From positions 82,843,846 through 82,907,845 of the forward strand of contig CM051462.1 in assembly GCA_028095005.1 (NCBI GenBank): a stretch of DNA of 64,000 bases, written 5' to 3'. Within the stretch, counting starts at the first letter, position 1; every line of letters starts with the position of its first letter. The notes under the pieces are model-generated. The model was not told the origin of the DNA, made no database searches, and saw only the letters and a list, made by a program, of their open reading frames with translations. The position numbers and the translations under genes are program-made. Source of the DNA: Rhynchospora pubera (lineage: Eukaryota > Streptophyta > Magnoliopsida > Poales > Cyperaceae). Of the stretch, positions 23,017 to 35,040 are shown in pieces.

Positions 23017-26000
23017 TGTTACATTCTGAATTTTTACTGTTTCTGAATTTCTAGTGAAATTTGGGTAATCATGACTGAAATTATTAATTGAGTAATTTTA
23101 TTTTTTGAATTTGAAAGTTTATCCATATTGTCTATTTTTTTTTGGAATTGATTTTTTTTGAAAACTGAAATTTCTCTTTAATGACCGATATTTGGGAAAA
23201 AAAAATTAAAATTACAACTCCATTTGACTCCTGAAACTTTGGTTCCTTCCGTTGTAGCCTTGGCATATGGGGCCTACTTATCAACTTAGTGTATAGTTCA
23301 ATAATTTAGTTGTGCACCATGTGCATATGAAGTAACTTGAGTGTGGATCCTTGGAGAAAAATCAGGATCTGGTCCCCTGCGTATCATCTCTTGTCTTTTC
23401 CATTCGATTCCAACATAGAGAAGGAGAGACACAGGCGACTCTCCTCTCTCCCAAAACCAAACACACACCTCTCATTGATCTTCACCATTTCTTCACCGTT
23501 TCACCGGATCAAAGTACCCACACGTTCACCTCACCACCCTCTCGCATTGTCTACCTTTGGATCGCCGATTGGAGGCCTATTCTCGGCTTATTTTTCGACG
23601 GGAGTTTTTCGGAGGTTGAAGCAAACTCGTTGATTTTGGCCTGCCTCTCGACTTGGAGCACTCTAGAGCCTTCTCCATCGATTTCTAAGGGGTCTTACAA
23701 TTCCTACTTGGGGGGATTAAGTGGTAAACTGAATTTGACATTTTCTCATTTATTTTATATATTTCTTGAAACTATTGATTCGAAATTAGTTATTGTTCAG
23801 TGCATAAACTGATTTTTGAAGGATTTACGAATCTTGAACAGTTGATATTTGAGCTATCTTTCTTTTACAATTTATCAATAGTTTACCGACTTTTGGGAAA
23901 TTTTATATAAACCAAATTGCTTTCTTAAATGATTATTCTGACAAACCGTGACAAGAAATTAATTTCAAAGGGGTCAAATTGAATAACTACATTTTTATAG
24001 AATTTCTATCAATTATCGAACATGTATGTAATAGTTTTCTGAAAATCTTTTGTTGTTATGGTTTTATTCCACGTTTTGTGGAGACTAGTACCTTAAAATT
24101 TTGTTTTGTCATGAATTATCAATTTTGTACAGCACTGTGACTATACGAAATTCTTTTGAAATCATTCATTCTACTTATGTAGCTAATTAGTGGGTGATGT
24201 GGTGTATTGCATAGGAAACTAATGGTTAAATAACCCAACCGACCTACACCTTAATTAAGCTATGATAATCATAGTGCATAATATCTATCTTTTTTTCTGT
24301 TTTAATTTGTGGCCGAAACCTGGTTTAACAAGGTTGGTATCATGTGGGTACTAAGGCATTGCATGTTTATATAGGGAACCAACATGCCCAAGTCTTAAGT
24401 ACATATCTAACGGGCTCAATGTTTAGACATTGAAACCAAATTCAATGGTACAGCAATTAAGTATACTTGTCATTTAAAACATGTCACACATATGAAATAT
24501 CTCATTGGTTGTTTAATTGTTTGAATTAAACTTTTTATTTTCCAAAATTGTTATTAGAACTTATTAGTAAACTATTTCAATTAGAGTCGGGCGGTTGAGT
24601 ATCGAAACCGAGGATAGTCGATACGACTAAGAGTTAATAGGATTGCCTTGTCTTGCTTTTTGCTGCTGCATTTTATTTATGAGGTACGGATTCCACTTGA
24701 GTTTTAATTATATGTGATATATTATTATTATGCATTTTGAATTCATAAATTGATCTTCATTCATGAGAATATTTTGTGAATATATAAATGATGCATGATT
24801 GTATAGTGGCATATTGAATGGTATCCGATTGAAATGTGATTTGATTGAGGTAAGTACAGCTTGTGTGGTTGAGATAGACACTCGTAATGTTTGGAGGTGG
24901 AGTCATGACCCATCCTACCAAGCACCGTGTAATAAGCGCTTATGTACCGGGACTCAGTAGGTCTAGTCTGGAATGGACCGGAGTGTGAGTGTTCCCAGCT
25001 TGCTTGTACATTTTGATGATTTAATTGATTGAATTATGTATGAATTGAATTGGCCGTTGGCATCCATCTATAGGGTGGTTCGCGGTATCTGAAGGAAATG
25101 ATTGACTTGTGATAAACCAGACTTGCATTTTTACTAATTGTCCAATCAAATGAGCCGGTATTTGTGATGCTTGGAATCTGAATTGATATTGAATTGGTGC
25201 CGAGCTCACATGTCATATTGCATTAACTGGTTTAATCTAATCTTGTTATGCTTATTTGAAATTTGAAATAAAAGTAAATGTTTATCTACTTGATTTGTAA
25301 ATTGTATTTTAACTCAGTAATGTAATTACTTCCTAAACTTATAATTAAAATTTAAGTGGCTGGAACTGAATACCGTACTGAGATAAATTTTATTTATCTC
25401 ACTTTTCCACTTTTGTGGGTTCCAGGGTTAGCGAGCGGGGTCAGAGCCGTAAAGGATTAAGCCTTTAATGTCACTTGGTGAGTATTATGTGAACTCTTAA
25501 GTATTGTACAAGTAAATTTTTTTTTATCATACTTGTATATTAGAAATTGATTATATTTGACTATTAAATTTTGGTATGATGGTCCAGTTAGCATGTAGTA
25601 TATATATATTATTTGTTATGTTAACGAGGAGATAATTGCATTTTGATGATGAATGTACAGTTAGCTCATTCTTATGTAAATCTGACTTTCAGTAGTAGTT
25701 ACTTTTATATATATTGATTGGCAAGATCTATGTATAAATTAGGTTCCTACTTTCATTTTATATCTTTTAATATACGTAAATCATGTGTTTAAAATATAAG
25801 CACGTTGGAATTATTTGACAGTGAATATATGTATGTGATTGTGTACACTTGTCCATATAAAATGACATGAATTTTTTTTTATAAGAGTCTTGTTAGTTTT
25901 TGCTCTTGTAAATTGAAACTAAGTATTTGGACACTTGTCTTATCATTTTTTACTTGATTTAATTTGAAACCTGTGTGTCAAAGTAAACATGCATAATTGC

Positions 26001-26319
26001 ATTTTTTTTAGTGCTTATTATATATATAATAGCATGTGTCTTTATATTTGAAGTGCATGTTTGAAATTGATAATCTTGATTTTCTACCCTCGTATAGTTA
26101 TATACAAGTAACTTTCATTTAAACTATGCACAGTCAAGCATTTATTCTTTTTATGTAGTCTATATTATTGGTTGCATGCTGTGAGTCAAGTTCTCATAGT
26201 TCATTTATGCGACTTATATATTAATTTTAATAATAGGATTTAAAGTACGCCTTGCGTGTGTGCGAAGGTAAGCGTGCATACGCGGCGGCTGTCGGCACCA
26301 CCGGTCTTAGGGTGTGACA
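23017..26319 (+). repeat. 3' LTR of the young element (3303 bp)
   Basis: It copies 17312-20614 at an offset of 5705 bp with two differences noticed, and ends TGTGACA at 26319 before the second CAAAG. Confidence 0.95.
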
Positions 26320-26324
26320 CAAAG
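26320..26324. other. Target-site duplication CAAAG, right copy
   Basis: It follows the last base of the 3' LTR. Beyond it the interrupted minus-strand LTR resumes. Confidence 0.95.
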
Positions 26325-27062
26325 GAGGCCAGCCAATCAAAGGAGGGGGACTGGGTGGCGCGACGAGATTGGTTGATCACAACCCATCCCTTAAACATTT
26401 TCGAAGAAATTCCCTCGTCGGAGAAGAGAGGGATCGGACGGATCGCGCGAGAGAAATGAAAAGAGGAGGAAGAAGGAGATGGTGACAGCGTGATTTTGGA
26501 ATTTTTATTAAAAATTGATCTTTGGGATTTTCTGTGGCAGTGACTTTGTAGCTAAGGATGCTGCAACTCATATAAATTAATATTTATTTTTATTTCTATT
26601 AGAATTTGAGTTGTTTTGATTGTAAATTTTTGTATACTCAAGCTTTGATTTTGCTAGAATCATGTACGTTAATTGTGAATACTACACAAATTAAAAGATT
26701 TCGATTTCGAATAAGTTTCTCTATAGTTATTCATTTAATCGTTTTAGGATTATTAATTATAAAATTTCAGTTACCTTGATAATACTTTTAAAATTTATCT
26801 AATTAATTTTATTGTACTGCGTTTGAGAATTCTAGGTTGTTACAAGTTTTCAGGGCGCAAATGATAAAATGTTGATATTACACTTAGAATAAAATGCTCC
26901 TTTTGGCAGCTCTTCAAATTTTAAAACTTTCAAATCTTAAATCGAAAAGAAAGCACTTCCCTCATTCCTCACTCTTCAAAGCTTAAACCTTCTCGCGCTC
27001 CTCCTTTCAGCTACAATTTCTTTCCCTAATTTCAAAATCTGATCCTCAAATCAATCCAAAAC

Positions 27063-27559
27063 ATGGAGAAATACGAGTTCGTAGGAGAGGAAATTTTGAA
27101 GTAGCTCGTTTAATGAGAAATACACAGACGAATGAGTCGATCTCGGTCAAATTGATAGAACGAGGCCGCGAGGTATTCAATATACGAACCTGTTTCTCTA
27201 TTTTATGAACTGGATTGATTTTTGACATTCTTTAATCCAGATTGATGGGTTTGTCGAGTGACAGATTCAATGCCACAGATCGCTAAGGCGCTCAAATCTA
27301 ATCCAGTTCAAAGAGGTTCCAAATCTGAGTCTTTATACTTTGTTTTTCTGTTTTGTGGTCAAAATGTGCCTAATTTCATCTGTTTTGAAGTTTTCATTTT
27401 CTTTGTTTCTTGAATTTTAATCTTAAGGTGGCGCTCACTCCTACACATCTTGCAATTGTTATGGAGCTCACTCCTACACATCTTGCAATTTTTAGGGAGC
27501 ATGCTGATGGTGGTGCTTTCTTTAATTTAATAAATGGTGTTCCATTTAGTGAAAATGAG
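27063..27559 (+). pseudogene. SnRK2-type Ser/Thr protein kinase pseudogene, N-terminal exons (copy 1)
   Basis: Three exon-like blocks with GT-AG-type borders match the N-lobe of plant SnRK2/SAPK kinases. 27063-27172 begins MEKYEFV and, after a frameshift, continues GNFEVARLMRNT and SVKLIERG, the glycine loop and the lysine-bearing strand. 27241-27315 carries HRSLRR and IQFKE but has an in-frame TGA. 27428-27559 carries VALTPTHLAIVME. Defects are a frameshift in block 1, a stop in block 2, an in-frame 33-bp tandem duplication in block 3, and loss of the GT donor after SENE (AT instead). The catalytic HRD and activation loop are absent. The upstream leader resembles that of copy 2 at 41.9 kb, so the two derive from one duplication. 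SnRK2 kinases act in ABA and osmotic signalling; this copy cannot encode one. Confidence 0.85.
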
Positions 27560-27689
27560 ATAATTTAATAAAATGCTCTCATTTAACACTGTTTGTTGAT
27601 GATCTTTTTGTAAATCCAGTTGTGTCGGATAGATGTCATGCCACCTTATACACATAAAACAGCTAAAGAATCGGACCTTATAATTTGTA

Positions 27690-28570
27690 TCGAGGTGTTT
27701 AAAGATAAAAGAGAATGCAATTCTATTTTAATTTGATTTTCTCCAATGTCTCATATATAATTTATTACGGAATCAAAATTTCAATAAATAAGACAATTAA
27801 ACTTATTTTTATTGATTGGTCTATTTTCTATAATATTGTTATATAATAATAGATGGAGGACTTATTATTTAAATGAAAGTTTTTGTTTATCACAAAGCAC
27901 GATAATGATTATATAAGAATTGTCACATTTTTTCAACTTTAGATCACCAATTTATTGCGACTTGGAAAGCAAAAATAGTTTGATCATGTAGTCACTCAAA
28001 TAGAATGACAAAAAAATTAAAGTAGTGGCAAAACAAAAAATTAAACTGCAAACTCATTAGAAAGATATTTATTCTCTCTGATGCAGTGAAGCAGAATAAA
28101 TAAATAATAGATCTCAGAAATTTTAAATGAATTTTATTAGAGCTGATTTAAATCCTGTCATAATACATAATTATATCAAAATAGAGAGAGTAAATTATTA
28201 TCTATCTAATTAGATTGAGCTTTTGCAAATTCTATTCTCGAATAACAAAGAAAGAGAGAGAATAGTCTAACGTCGGTCAATTATTAAGCGTACAAAATTC
28301 ATACAAATCCGTACTTAAGTAAATTTTTTATAACTGTGTGTGTGTATATATATATATGCCCTTGATACGTGGCAAATAAGAAAATAAAATATTGATAGTA
28401 TTTTTGTTTCATATAGAATTTTACATGTTAGGCAATAAAGATATGGTAAAATCAATAATTTAGTTTTTTTTTAAATAAATAGCTAATTTGGTACTAACTT
28501 AATCTTTTCTAATAAAAATCTAACATTGATCTAGACCACTAATTAAATTAAAGTAGTATTTTTTTGGTAT
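27690..28570 (+). repeat. Dispersed repeat family R, copy A
   Basis: About 880 bp of AT-rich sequence is shared with 46600-47460 (same strand) and 54290-55585 (opposite strand, interrupted). Shared landmarks are the GATGGAGGACTTATTATTTA block, the GCACGATAATGATTATATAA block and the TTCTCGAATAA block. There is no coding potential and no clear terminal inverted repeat, so the class is undetermined. Confidence 0.8.
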
Positions 28571-29280
28571 TTCAATTTCATTATTACAGAATGACATAGT
28601 GAAGATTATTTTGGAATGCTTGCACAACGATGAGATTAAACCCCCCATAACATTTAATTAATGGCAGCAAATGAGGATAATTGTCCTCTTACTCTCGTAT
28701 ACCTTTACTACCTTATCTCTTCGTCCCTTGCTGCTCTTTCTTAATAATGCATATGCCCCAAAATTTACCAATATGCTTATGAATGCACCTTGGGGCGACA
28801 GAATGGCTGGGCAGTCACCCCCCAAAAGTTCACAATTTATTTCTGTTTATTATTGCATATCCCCAGAAACTAATATAACTCATCCTTATGAATGCACCTT
28901 TGCATTTACTAACTCACCATTTTTTCTCAGCAAGAGTACTTGGAAAAAAGTTTGGCAACAACAATTATGTAGAGAGAATTATGCTCTAATATCAACCACT
29001 AATTGAACAAAATTAAAAATTTGGGAATTTTACTAGTACATAATGAAACCACTCCCTTCAAATTAATTTCCAAACGATGCAGATTATCAATAGCTCACTT
29101 TATGCTATTAAGCACAGACATTATGAGTTCATATTTGTTGTTATAAACAATTAAACCATATGTTTATCGATTTGCAAAATAATACCTTTTCTACTAATCT
29201 TTCAATTTCAAGTGCTCTCTAGGTTTCTCTCAAGAATTGTCTTTCGCTAGAGAGTTGTTCAAGTCCTTGGAGCACATCAA
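28571..29280. other. Gene-free AT-rich spacer
   Basis: A 111-codon frame at 28671-29006 has no recognised domain, no neighbouring splice structure and AT-driven codon use. Nothing else is supported here. Confidence 0.5.
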
Positions 29281-29287
29281 GACTTAG

Positions 29288-29363
29288 TTTAGGTCCTTAT
29301 GATTTTTATTTCAGATGTATTTAGTTTAGGTCCTTATGATTTTTATTTCAGATGTATTTAGTT
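29288..29363. repeat. 37-bp tandem duplication
   Basis: A unit containing AGGTCCTTATGATTTTTATT occurs twice in a row (starting at 29291 and 29328). Confidence 0.85.
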
Positions 29364-29416
29364 GCTAAATCAATTCATTTGAGTTTGTTGTCAAAATGCT
29401 CTTTCTCAGTAACAGT

Positions 29417-29711
29417 GCGTTGTATAACACAACGCAGTGGCATACAACGTACTTGTACTGTGCTGTTTTTTCCTCATCTTTCGTGTGTGCAGATACAGTG
29501 CATTACATAACGCTTTCTCAAGTTGTGTAACGCATTCCTGCGTGTTACACAACACTTTCACTCCGTCATACAACACAACTTTCTCAGTTCAAGCCAGAGC
29601 GTTGTACAACGCACTGAATCATTGTACAACCTTCCTTTGGTTTCTATTTGGCCTTTTTTCACTCGTTTTTGAACAAAAATTTCGATCATTTAATGTTGCG
29701 TTGCACAACGC
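29417..29711. repeat. Array of palindromes based on GCGTTGYACAACGC
   Basis: Perfect or near-perfect palindromes occur at 29417-29435 (7-bp arms), 29522-29553 (10-bp arms GTTGTGTAAC/GTTACACAAC), 29599-29612 (14-bp perfect palindrome) and 29698-29711 (6-bp arms). Half-sites such as CATACAACG and ATTGTACAACC lie between them. The array sits just upstream of a TATA box. Confidence 0.85.
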
Positions 29712-29772
29712 GATATTTTATCGTGTAACACACTTCAGAAAACTGAGTTGTTTTGGAGCTCTTGACGCCCTC

Positions 29773-29779
29773 TATAAAT
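29773..29779 (+). promoter_or_regulatory. Candidate LTR TATA box
   Basis: TATAAAT follows the palindrome array by about 60 bp and precedes a leader-like sequence. Confidence 0.5.
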
Positions 29780-30182
29780 TGGAGGCCTTTTGAGACTGTT
29801 TGGTCAGTTAGTCACTTCATCTTTGAGCATTCTTGTAGCAAAATCAATAGGATTAGATTGCCACAAAATACAAATCAAACCCTTAGCTTGCTTAGACAAA
29901 TTAAAGAGTGTTTTTGATTGTGTGCATTATTCATTGAGCTTTTGTTAATTGGTTAGAGGTTAGGTCGATCCAGTTCGAGTTCTTTGTGACGAGGTGATTC
30001 GGTTTGAAGTTGTAGACACGTTCTTGGTGAAATTGAACGGAGCGCGCCCTTTCGTGGTAGCGAAACTTCCGGAGACGTACGACTAAGACTAGACTATTCT
30101 AGCGGGTCGGAACACCATAATCACATCGCGTGTCATTTTTTCGCTCTTCTCCTTATTTACATTTGTTTTCACTTGCTTGTGT

Positions 30183-30187
30183 GTTTG
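30183..30187. other. Flanking direct repeat GTTTG, left copy
   Basis: GTTTG abuts the CACTA terminus and recurs at 35422-35426. CACTA elements normally make 3-bp duplications, so a 5-bp match may include two chance bases. Confidence 0.6.
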
Positions 30188-31342
30188 CACTACAAGAAAA
30201 CTGAGATATAGCTAGACTTTCGCTGCATGATTATTTATTTAGCTTCACAATTTGTGCTATTGGAAGATAATCCAACAAGATATTTTTTTAGTGTAGCTGG
30301 ATTATAATTTATAAGTGGTGCTATTGGAAGACTTTGTTTATCATTCAAAGAATGATATTAAAATTAATGGTAATTTTTAATTCCTACCAAAATTGCTTTC
30401 ACAGGAAGTGGCGCCAAGATAGGTTTGGCAAAAAAAAATTTCCCTCCATTTTTAATAACATAGAGTCATGGACTGCAAAAATTAATTTTAATTGCAAAAT
30501 ATGGTATTCTAAGCAAAGAATTTCTTATCCTTGAAGTTTGCAAAAATACGCTCAGACTTGGTGCACTTAATTAATATAAAATTTATTCATCAGCTCTTAG
30601 TTTATAAATAAATTAATATTTACACTTAATGTAAGCTCATTATTGTTCATACTTTATAAGTTTTTCGTTCTTTTTTTTTTTGTTAACTTTGAGGATGGAG
30701 CGTACCAAAGCAATTTTAATATATTGTCTATATACACTTCATGTACCCTCAGTTTTTTGTTCGGGTCGATTAGGGTCCCACATGTACGAATGAAGCGAAT
30801 GTTTCGCTTTTTCTTTGATTTTTCTATTATTGAAAAACAAATCTTTGATTTTCTTAATCAGCCCTCCGGTTCATAAGTCCTGGATAGAACAAGATATCCC
30901 AATTTAATGTGTTTTCTACGAAATTGAAAGGATGTGTTCAATTGAAACGGAGGGGAACGAATAGTTTTAATGCACCACTATACGCGGAGAGAGAAATGAC
31001 GTGTTTCTCTCGCACAAAAATGGAATAGCATGATTTTTTTCCTATCATTTTCTAAAGAATCAATCAATCGAGATGGCACGTGGTGCTGATTGATTGGTTT
31101 AATTTATGGTCTCACGGATCATATATTCATAATCATGGAACAGTGATCTGTAATTAATCTGCATCGTTAATTTAAATCAACGACTAAAATGAAATATAAT
31201 TATATATAATAATTGTAGAAAAAGAAAAAATATAAAATACAGATATTTTGATTATTCCGAAGTCGCATCAGTATATTACTATATTTCATAAAATTTGAGA
31301 AAAAAATTCCAAAATATTGATTATTAATATCTATATCTATAT

Positions 31343-31343
<1 letters not shown>

Positions 31344-31412
<69 letters not shown>
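31344..31412. repeat. Compound microsatellite (TAA)n(TGA)n
   Basis: About twelve TAA units are followed by about ten TGA units and a short return to TAA. The His/Tyr-rich frame on the minus strand (31200-31445) is only its translation. Confidence 0.95.
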
Positions 31413-31414
<2 letters not shown>

Positions 31415-34400
31415 AATAATAATCTAATCTAAATATACTAAACATGAAAGTTTTATATTTTTCATCACAAAAATAGAAATATCCAGTCGTAGAGTTATAA
31501 AATATTTGCTTCGAATTTTAAATCGGATGACTTCCATTATTTCAGAAATATAATTCTATTTTTTTTATTGTTTCCACACCTTTCCAAAATTTGTTGATGT
31601 ATAAAATTCTATATACTTAATAAAAAATAAAAAATCTAATGATATGATCTTTTTAATTTTTTTTACGTTCACAATATTTTACATATAATTTTTATTTCTG
31701 TAAAATTTCAAAATAGTATTTTAAATGTTAGGATGTTGAAAGAGCTTTCTAGATTTATTTTTTTAAATCAAATTTTATATGTACGCATACAAAATTATAC
31801 CCAATCAACTAATATTGATTTTTTTTTCAATGCTTACAACAGTTTTCATGGTTTTGAAATTTAGAAAATCTGAAAAATTATAATTTTTAATTATTTGGAA
31901 GTTTTTCATCAAATTTGTATAAATGATAAAATATTATGAGAAATCCATTGAGGCCAAGTATTTTATATTATTTTTTAAGATTTAATTCAATTTTAATGGT
32001 GTTCAATTATAGATTTTTGGAAATAAGAAAAAAAAAAGTTGATTGAATTTGTAAAATTCAGGAAAAAAAAACAACTAAAATCTTAGTGCGAGAACTTTTA
32101 TGTATATGATTCACAAAATTATAATAAATCCAATCATGCCATAGAGCCATGTTAATCTAATCATAAAATTTTGCGAAAAATGGAATATGTAGTGCTATTT
32201 AAATTATATGAGGTCAATTATTAATTCATTTGGCCGTAAAATTTTATATAATTCATCACAAGAATATGAAATAAAATAATTAAAATTTTAAACCAACAAT
32301 CCCAATTTTGCGATAATGTACTTACGTATTTATCTAATTTTGATTATGTGTTCACGATGACAATTAAATTTAACAATAATAGAGTCATATAGTAATTAAG
32401 AAAAATACTATGAAAAATATTATATTCCCAAAAAAAAACTAAGCTTCTATATGGAATGTTTTTATACAAATAAATAGTATTCTTCATTATAAATACTTGA
32501 CTGATGAATATTTGTAATATGGTAGAGATATCAGATGTTTAAGAAACTAAATTGTTGAAATTTAAAAGCATGAAATTTCATTTAGGAAGTCATTTAATTA
32601 GTGAAATTTTAATCGAAACTTAGAATAACTATGATAACGCTAACAAAATAATGTAATAAATATGTAAAATTTATTATAAAAATAATACTAATTAAAAATA
32701 TTAACATTTTATAATTAAACATTAATATTGAAATAATAAATACACAAATAAAAATATTGTGATTTTAGATATGTTTTAATACAATTTCAATTGCTAATTA
32801 TTTTGGTATGACAATATTAAATTTCGTAACTGGTATTTGAAAATGACGAAACATAGAATTGTTAAAGACCAAATGTCAAAATATAAATAATCAAAATTTA
32901 AATGGAATTAATCGGATTTTATGCCTGTTTGGATCCGCAGCCTTTATTTCCTTTCTTCTCTCCTGATTTGTCTCTCTTTTTTGTTCCCGTCGACTAAGTT
33001 CAAATTTCATTCAATAAAAAAAAATTCTATTTATTTCTCCAGTCGACTAATTGTGTAAAATGACATCCTTATTCCCAAATTTGTTTCCCTCTCCGATTTG
33101 TCCCGCTAAGTCCAAAATTTTTCCCCATACCCCATAACCTGATCCCGTTTCTTCTTCTCTTTTTGAAAAATTCAAAATTGCATCTGGCCCCAATCGTAAC
33201 CAGTAGCCACCTCGCGGCGGCGTCACGCGATCTATCCTCGTCTCTTTCTTATTGCTTCACGCATCTAGCCATTCTCGATGTGTTATCAAGCCTGAATTGT
33301 TTTCGCTTTTGGCATCGTCTGTGCACGATTGATCCTGGTTTCAAAGATTCGCGATGATTGACAAAAGCAAGGACTTTCTTTGATTAGCAAAAGAAAAGGA
33401 GAACAGATAGATCTAGGCAAGATGATTACTTCGTTACATATACTTTGACATTGTCTTTTGATTTTTGTATGCTAGAATTTCACAAAGATTCATATCCTGC
33501 TGCTTTGACCTAAAAATTGAATCTTTGACTTATCCATTTGTTTAATCTTGATTCTGGATGTTTTTTGTAGGCTGATATCAGTGGTACTTTATCTTAAATT
33601 AGATACTGGTACGTTTTAGATGTACCATGAACTTGGTTCTGATTGCTTTTGGATACTGGTATGGTTTCAAACTGTCAATAATAACTAACTGAACTTGCAT
33701 TGGAAATGTAGATGAATCATTCAAGGGTTGGATCATACTAACGATCGAAGTACATGAAGAAACACAGGAGGAGACTTGCACAATGTTTTTGGGGGGATTA
33801 GGAGAGGTAAACAACTTGAACCTGAAGTTAGGAAAAAGAAGTTTTAATGTAGAAATTTAGTACTTTCTACAAGAGTTTTATCTGCATCTTAGCTCTTGGG
33901 TTAAAGTCTAGATTAGTGGTATATATTTTTATTTGTGATGCAACGCTACATGATACTCAGATAATTTTGATTTGTACGATACTTGTATTATTTTGACAGA
34001 TTATTTTAGTTCAACAAAGTAAGACACAAGATAAACTGGATGAAGAAGTTAAACCATTTTATCTCCTGCAAAAGACGAATTTTTTATTCCTAACCTTGTA
34101 CAGGTATGTTTAATTCTAATTGTTCTTTGCAGTTATTGGTTGTGATGTGCCTACTATAGAATTGCTTTTCCTGGTCTTTTCAATTTCAGAAGCTATGGTA
34201 TCAAATTCAGCTACAAAACATGAGTAGGAGATGAAGCTATGGTATCAGACTTCTAAATTTTTTGTGTATCGTTTTATCATATTAATAAGAAAATATAATC
34301 TGTGAGACTCAAAGCTACTTTGATTTTGGCCTCGTTATGGATTGATTGACAAAGTAAAATACGTAATGATTGGCTGCTACATATCAAGCATAAATGGCGG

Positions 34401-34540
34401 GTTTTAACAGCCAAAGTTATTAATTCATGTGGCAAAATTTCTTTTAACTTCAATTTTGGTCAACTTTCACTGAAATTATGTGAGCTATTTCATTTAACAT
34501 ATCTTCATTTATTTTTGTTAGCTTTCACTAAAATTTCTAG

Positions 34541-34734
34541 GATGGTCGGCTATCGTTGGATTAAAACCACGAGATGTTTATGACATGGGGAATGAAGATA
34601 TGCTAGAAGGGGTTGAACATGAGCCGTACCATGCAGCCTTTTTAGAAGATCAAAGTTGGGTCAGATCGGATGTCGAAGGCACAATCATTGAAGTCGAAGA
34701 GACACATCAATTTCGAAGGACTAAAAGTTTTTAA
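34541..34734 (+). pseudogene. CACTA transposase (TNPD/TNP2-like) C-terminal exon remnant
   Basis: After a TTTCTAG acceptor the open frame runs WSAIVGLKPRDVYDMG, then EHEPYH and ends at TAA 34732-34734, about 64 residues. The WS(V/A)VV-KPRDVYDMG-EPYH series resembles the DUF4216 C-terminal part of En/Spm-type TNPD transposases. The upstream catalytic part (transposase_21 region) is not found in the element, so this is a leftover. It agrees with the CACTA termini around it. Confidence 0.7.
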
Positions 34735-35040
34735 GATTTTTCTTTTTGCATTTTAAGATATGGATTATTGTACTTCTTTTAGTTTAATTATTATGGTGTC
34801 TGCTGCAAATGACTTAACATCACGTTTGTGTTTATTGTAAATTGATTTTGATTATTAATAAATTCATAATGGCTGCAATAATATGATTTATGTATTACGT
34901 GTATAATAGTAATAATATTTATTAATACGTGTTTGATTATTAATATTACAAAAAATGTCAATATTTAATTAATTAATTTATTACAATTTAATTATAGAAT
35001 AAAAAAAAACAAATAGCAAGATCACAAGATCATGCAAATC

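Larger units (their letters stand above)
17312..26319 (+). mobile_element. Complete young non-autonomous LTR retrotransposon (LARD-like, 9008 bp)
   Basis: Two 3303-bp LTRs flank a 2402-bp internal region with a primer-binding site and a polypurine tract. The 5-bp duplication is perfect and the uninterrupted target is present elsewhere in the window. By eye the LTRs differ at only two positions (near 17585/23290 and 18951/24656), so the insertion is recent. No gag or pol is present. It therefore must have been mobilised by another element's proteins, which is an inference. Its LTR shares segments with the solo LTR at 42930-45981. Confidence 0.95.
14256..26844 (-). repeat. Right (5') LTR of the minus-strand element, split by a nested element
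   Basis: The LTR occupies 14256-17311 and 26325-26844. Removing the 9008-bp nested element and one CAAAG copy leaves 3576 bp, one base different from the middle LTR (3577 bp). Its outer end TGTAACAACC lies at 26844. The next bases (AGTTT) have no polypurine tract, so this is the true 5' end of the element, and AGTTT is the expected first copy of its target duplication. The other flank is outside the window. Confidence 0.9.
29400..30187 (+). mobile_element. Putative Ty1/copia LTR fragment (left part)
   Basis: The segment has a palindrome array, then a TATA box (29773-29779), then a leader with GTGATTCGG, CTTGGTGAAATTGAACGGAG and similar blocks typical of plant copia LTRs. It is interrupted at 30188 by a CACTA element and seems to resume at 35422, where CCTATTCACTCCTCTCTAG resembles the CCTATTCACCCCCC segment near copia LTR ends. 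No partner LTR, primer site or pol is seen. The class is inferred from motif resemblance; the outer left boundary is not defined. Confidence 0.5.

Noticed and set aside
28671..29006. 111-codon frame beginning MRIIVLLLSY
   Set aside because: The signal-like start is tempting, but there is no family match, no supporting context, and the sequence is AT-driven.
29400..29720. CRISPR-like repeated palindromes
   Set aside because: Spacing and repeat length are irregular and the DNA is plant nuclear. The array fits an LTR regulatory region.
29437..29793. 118-codon frame over the palindrome array
   Set aside because: It covers the repeats and the TATA box of an LTR-like region, so it is a by-product of regulatory DNA.
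31200..31445. 81-codon frame with long His and Tyr runs
   Set aside because: It is the translation of a (TAA)n(TGA)n microsatellite inside the CACTA element.
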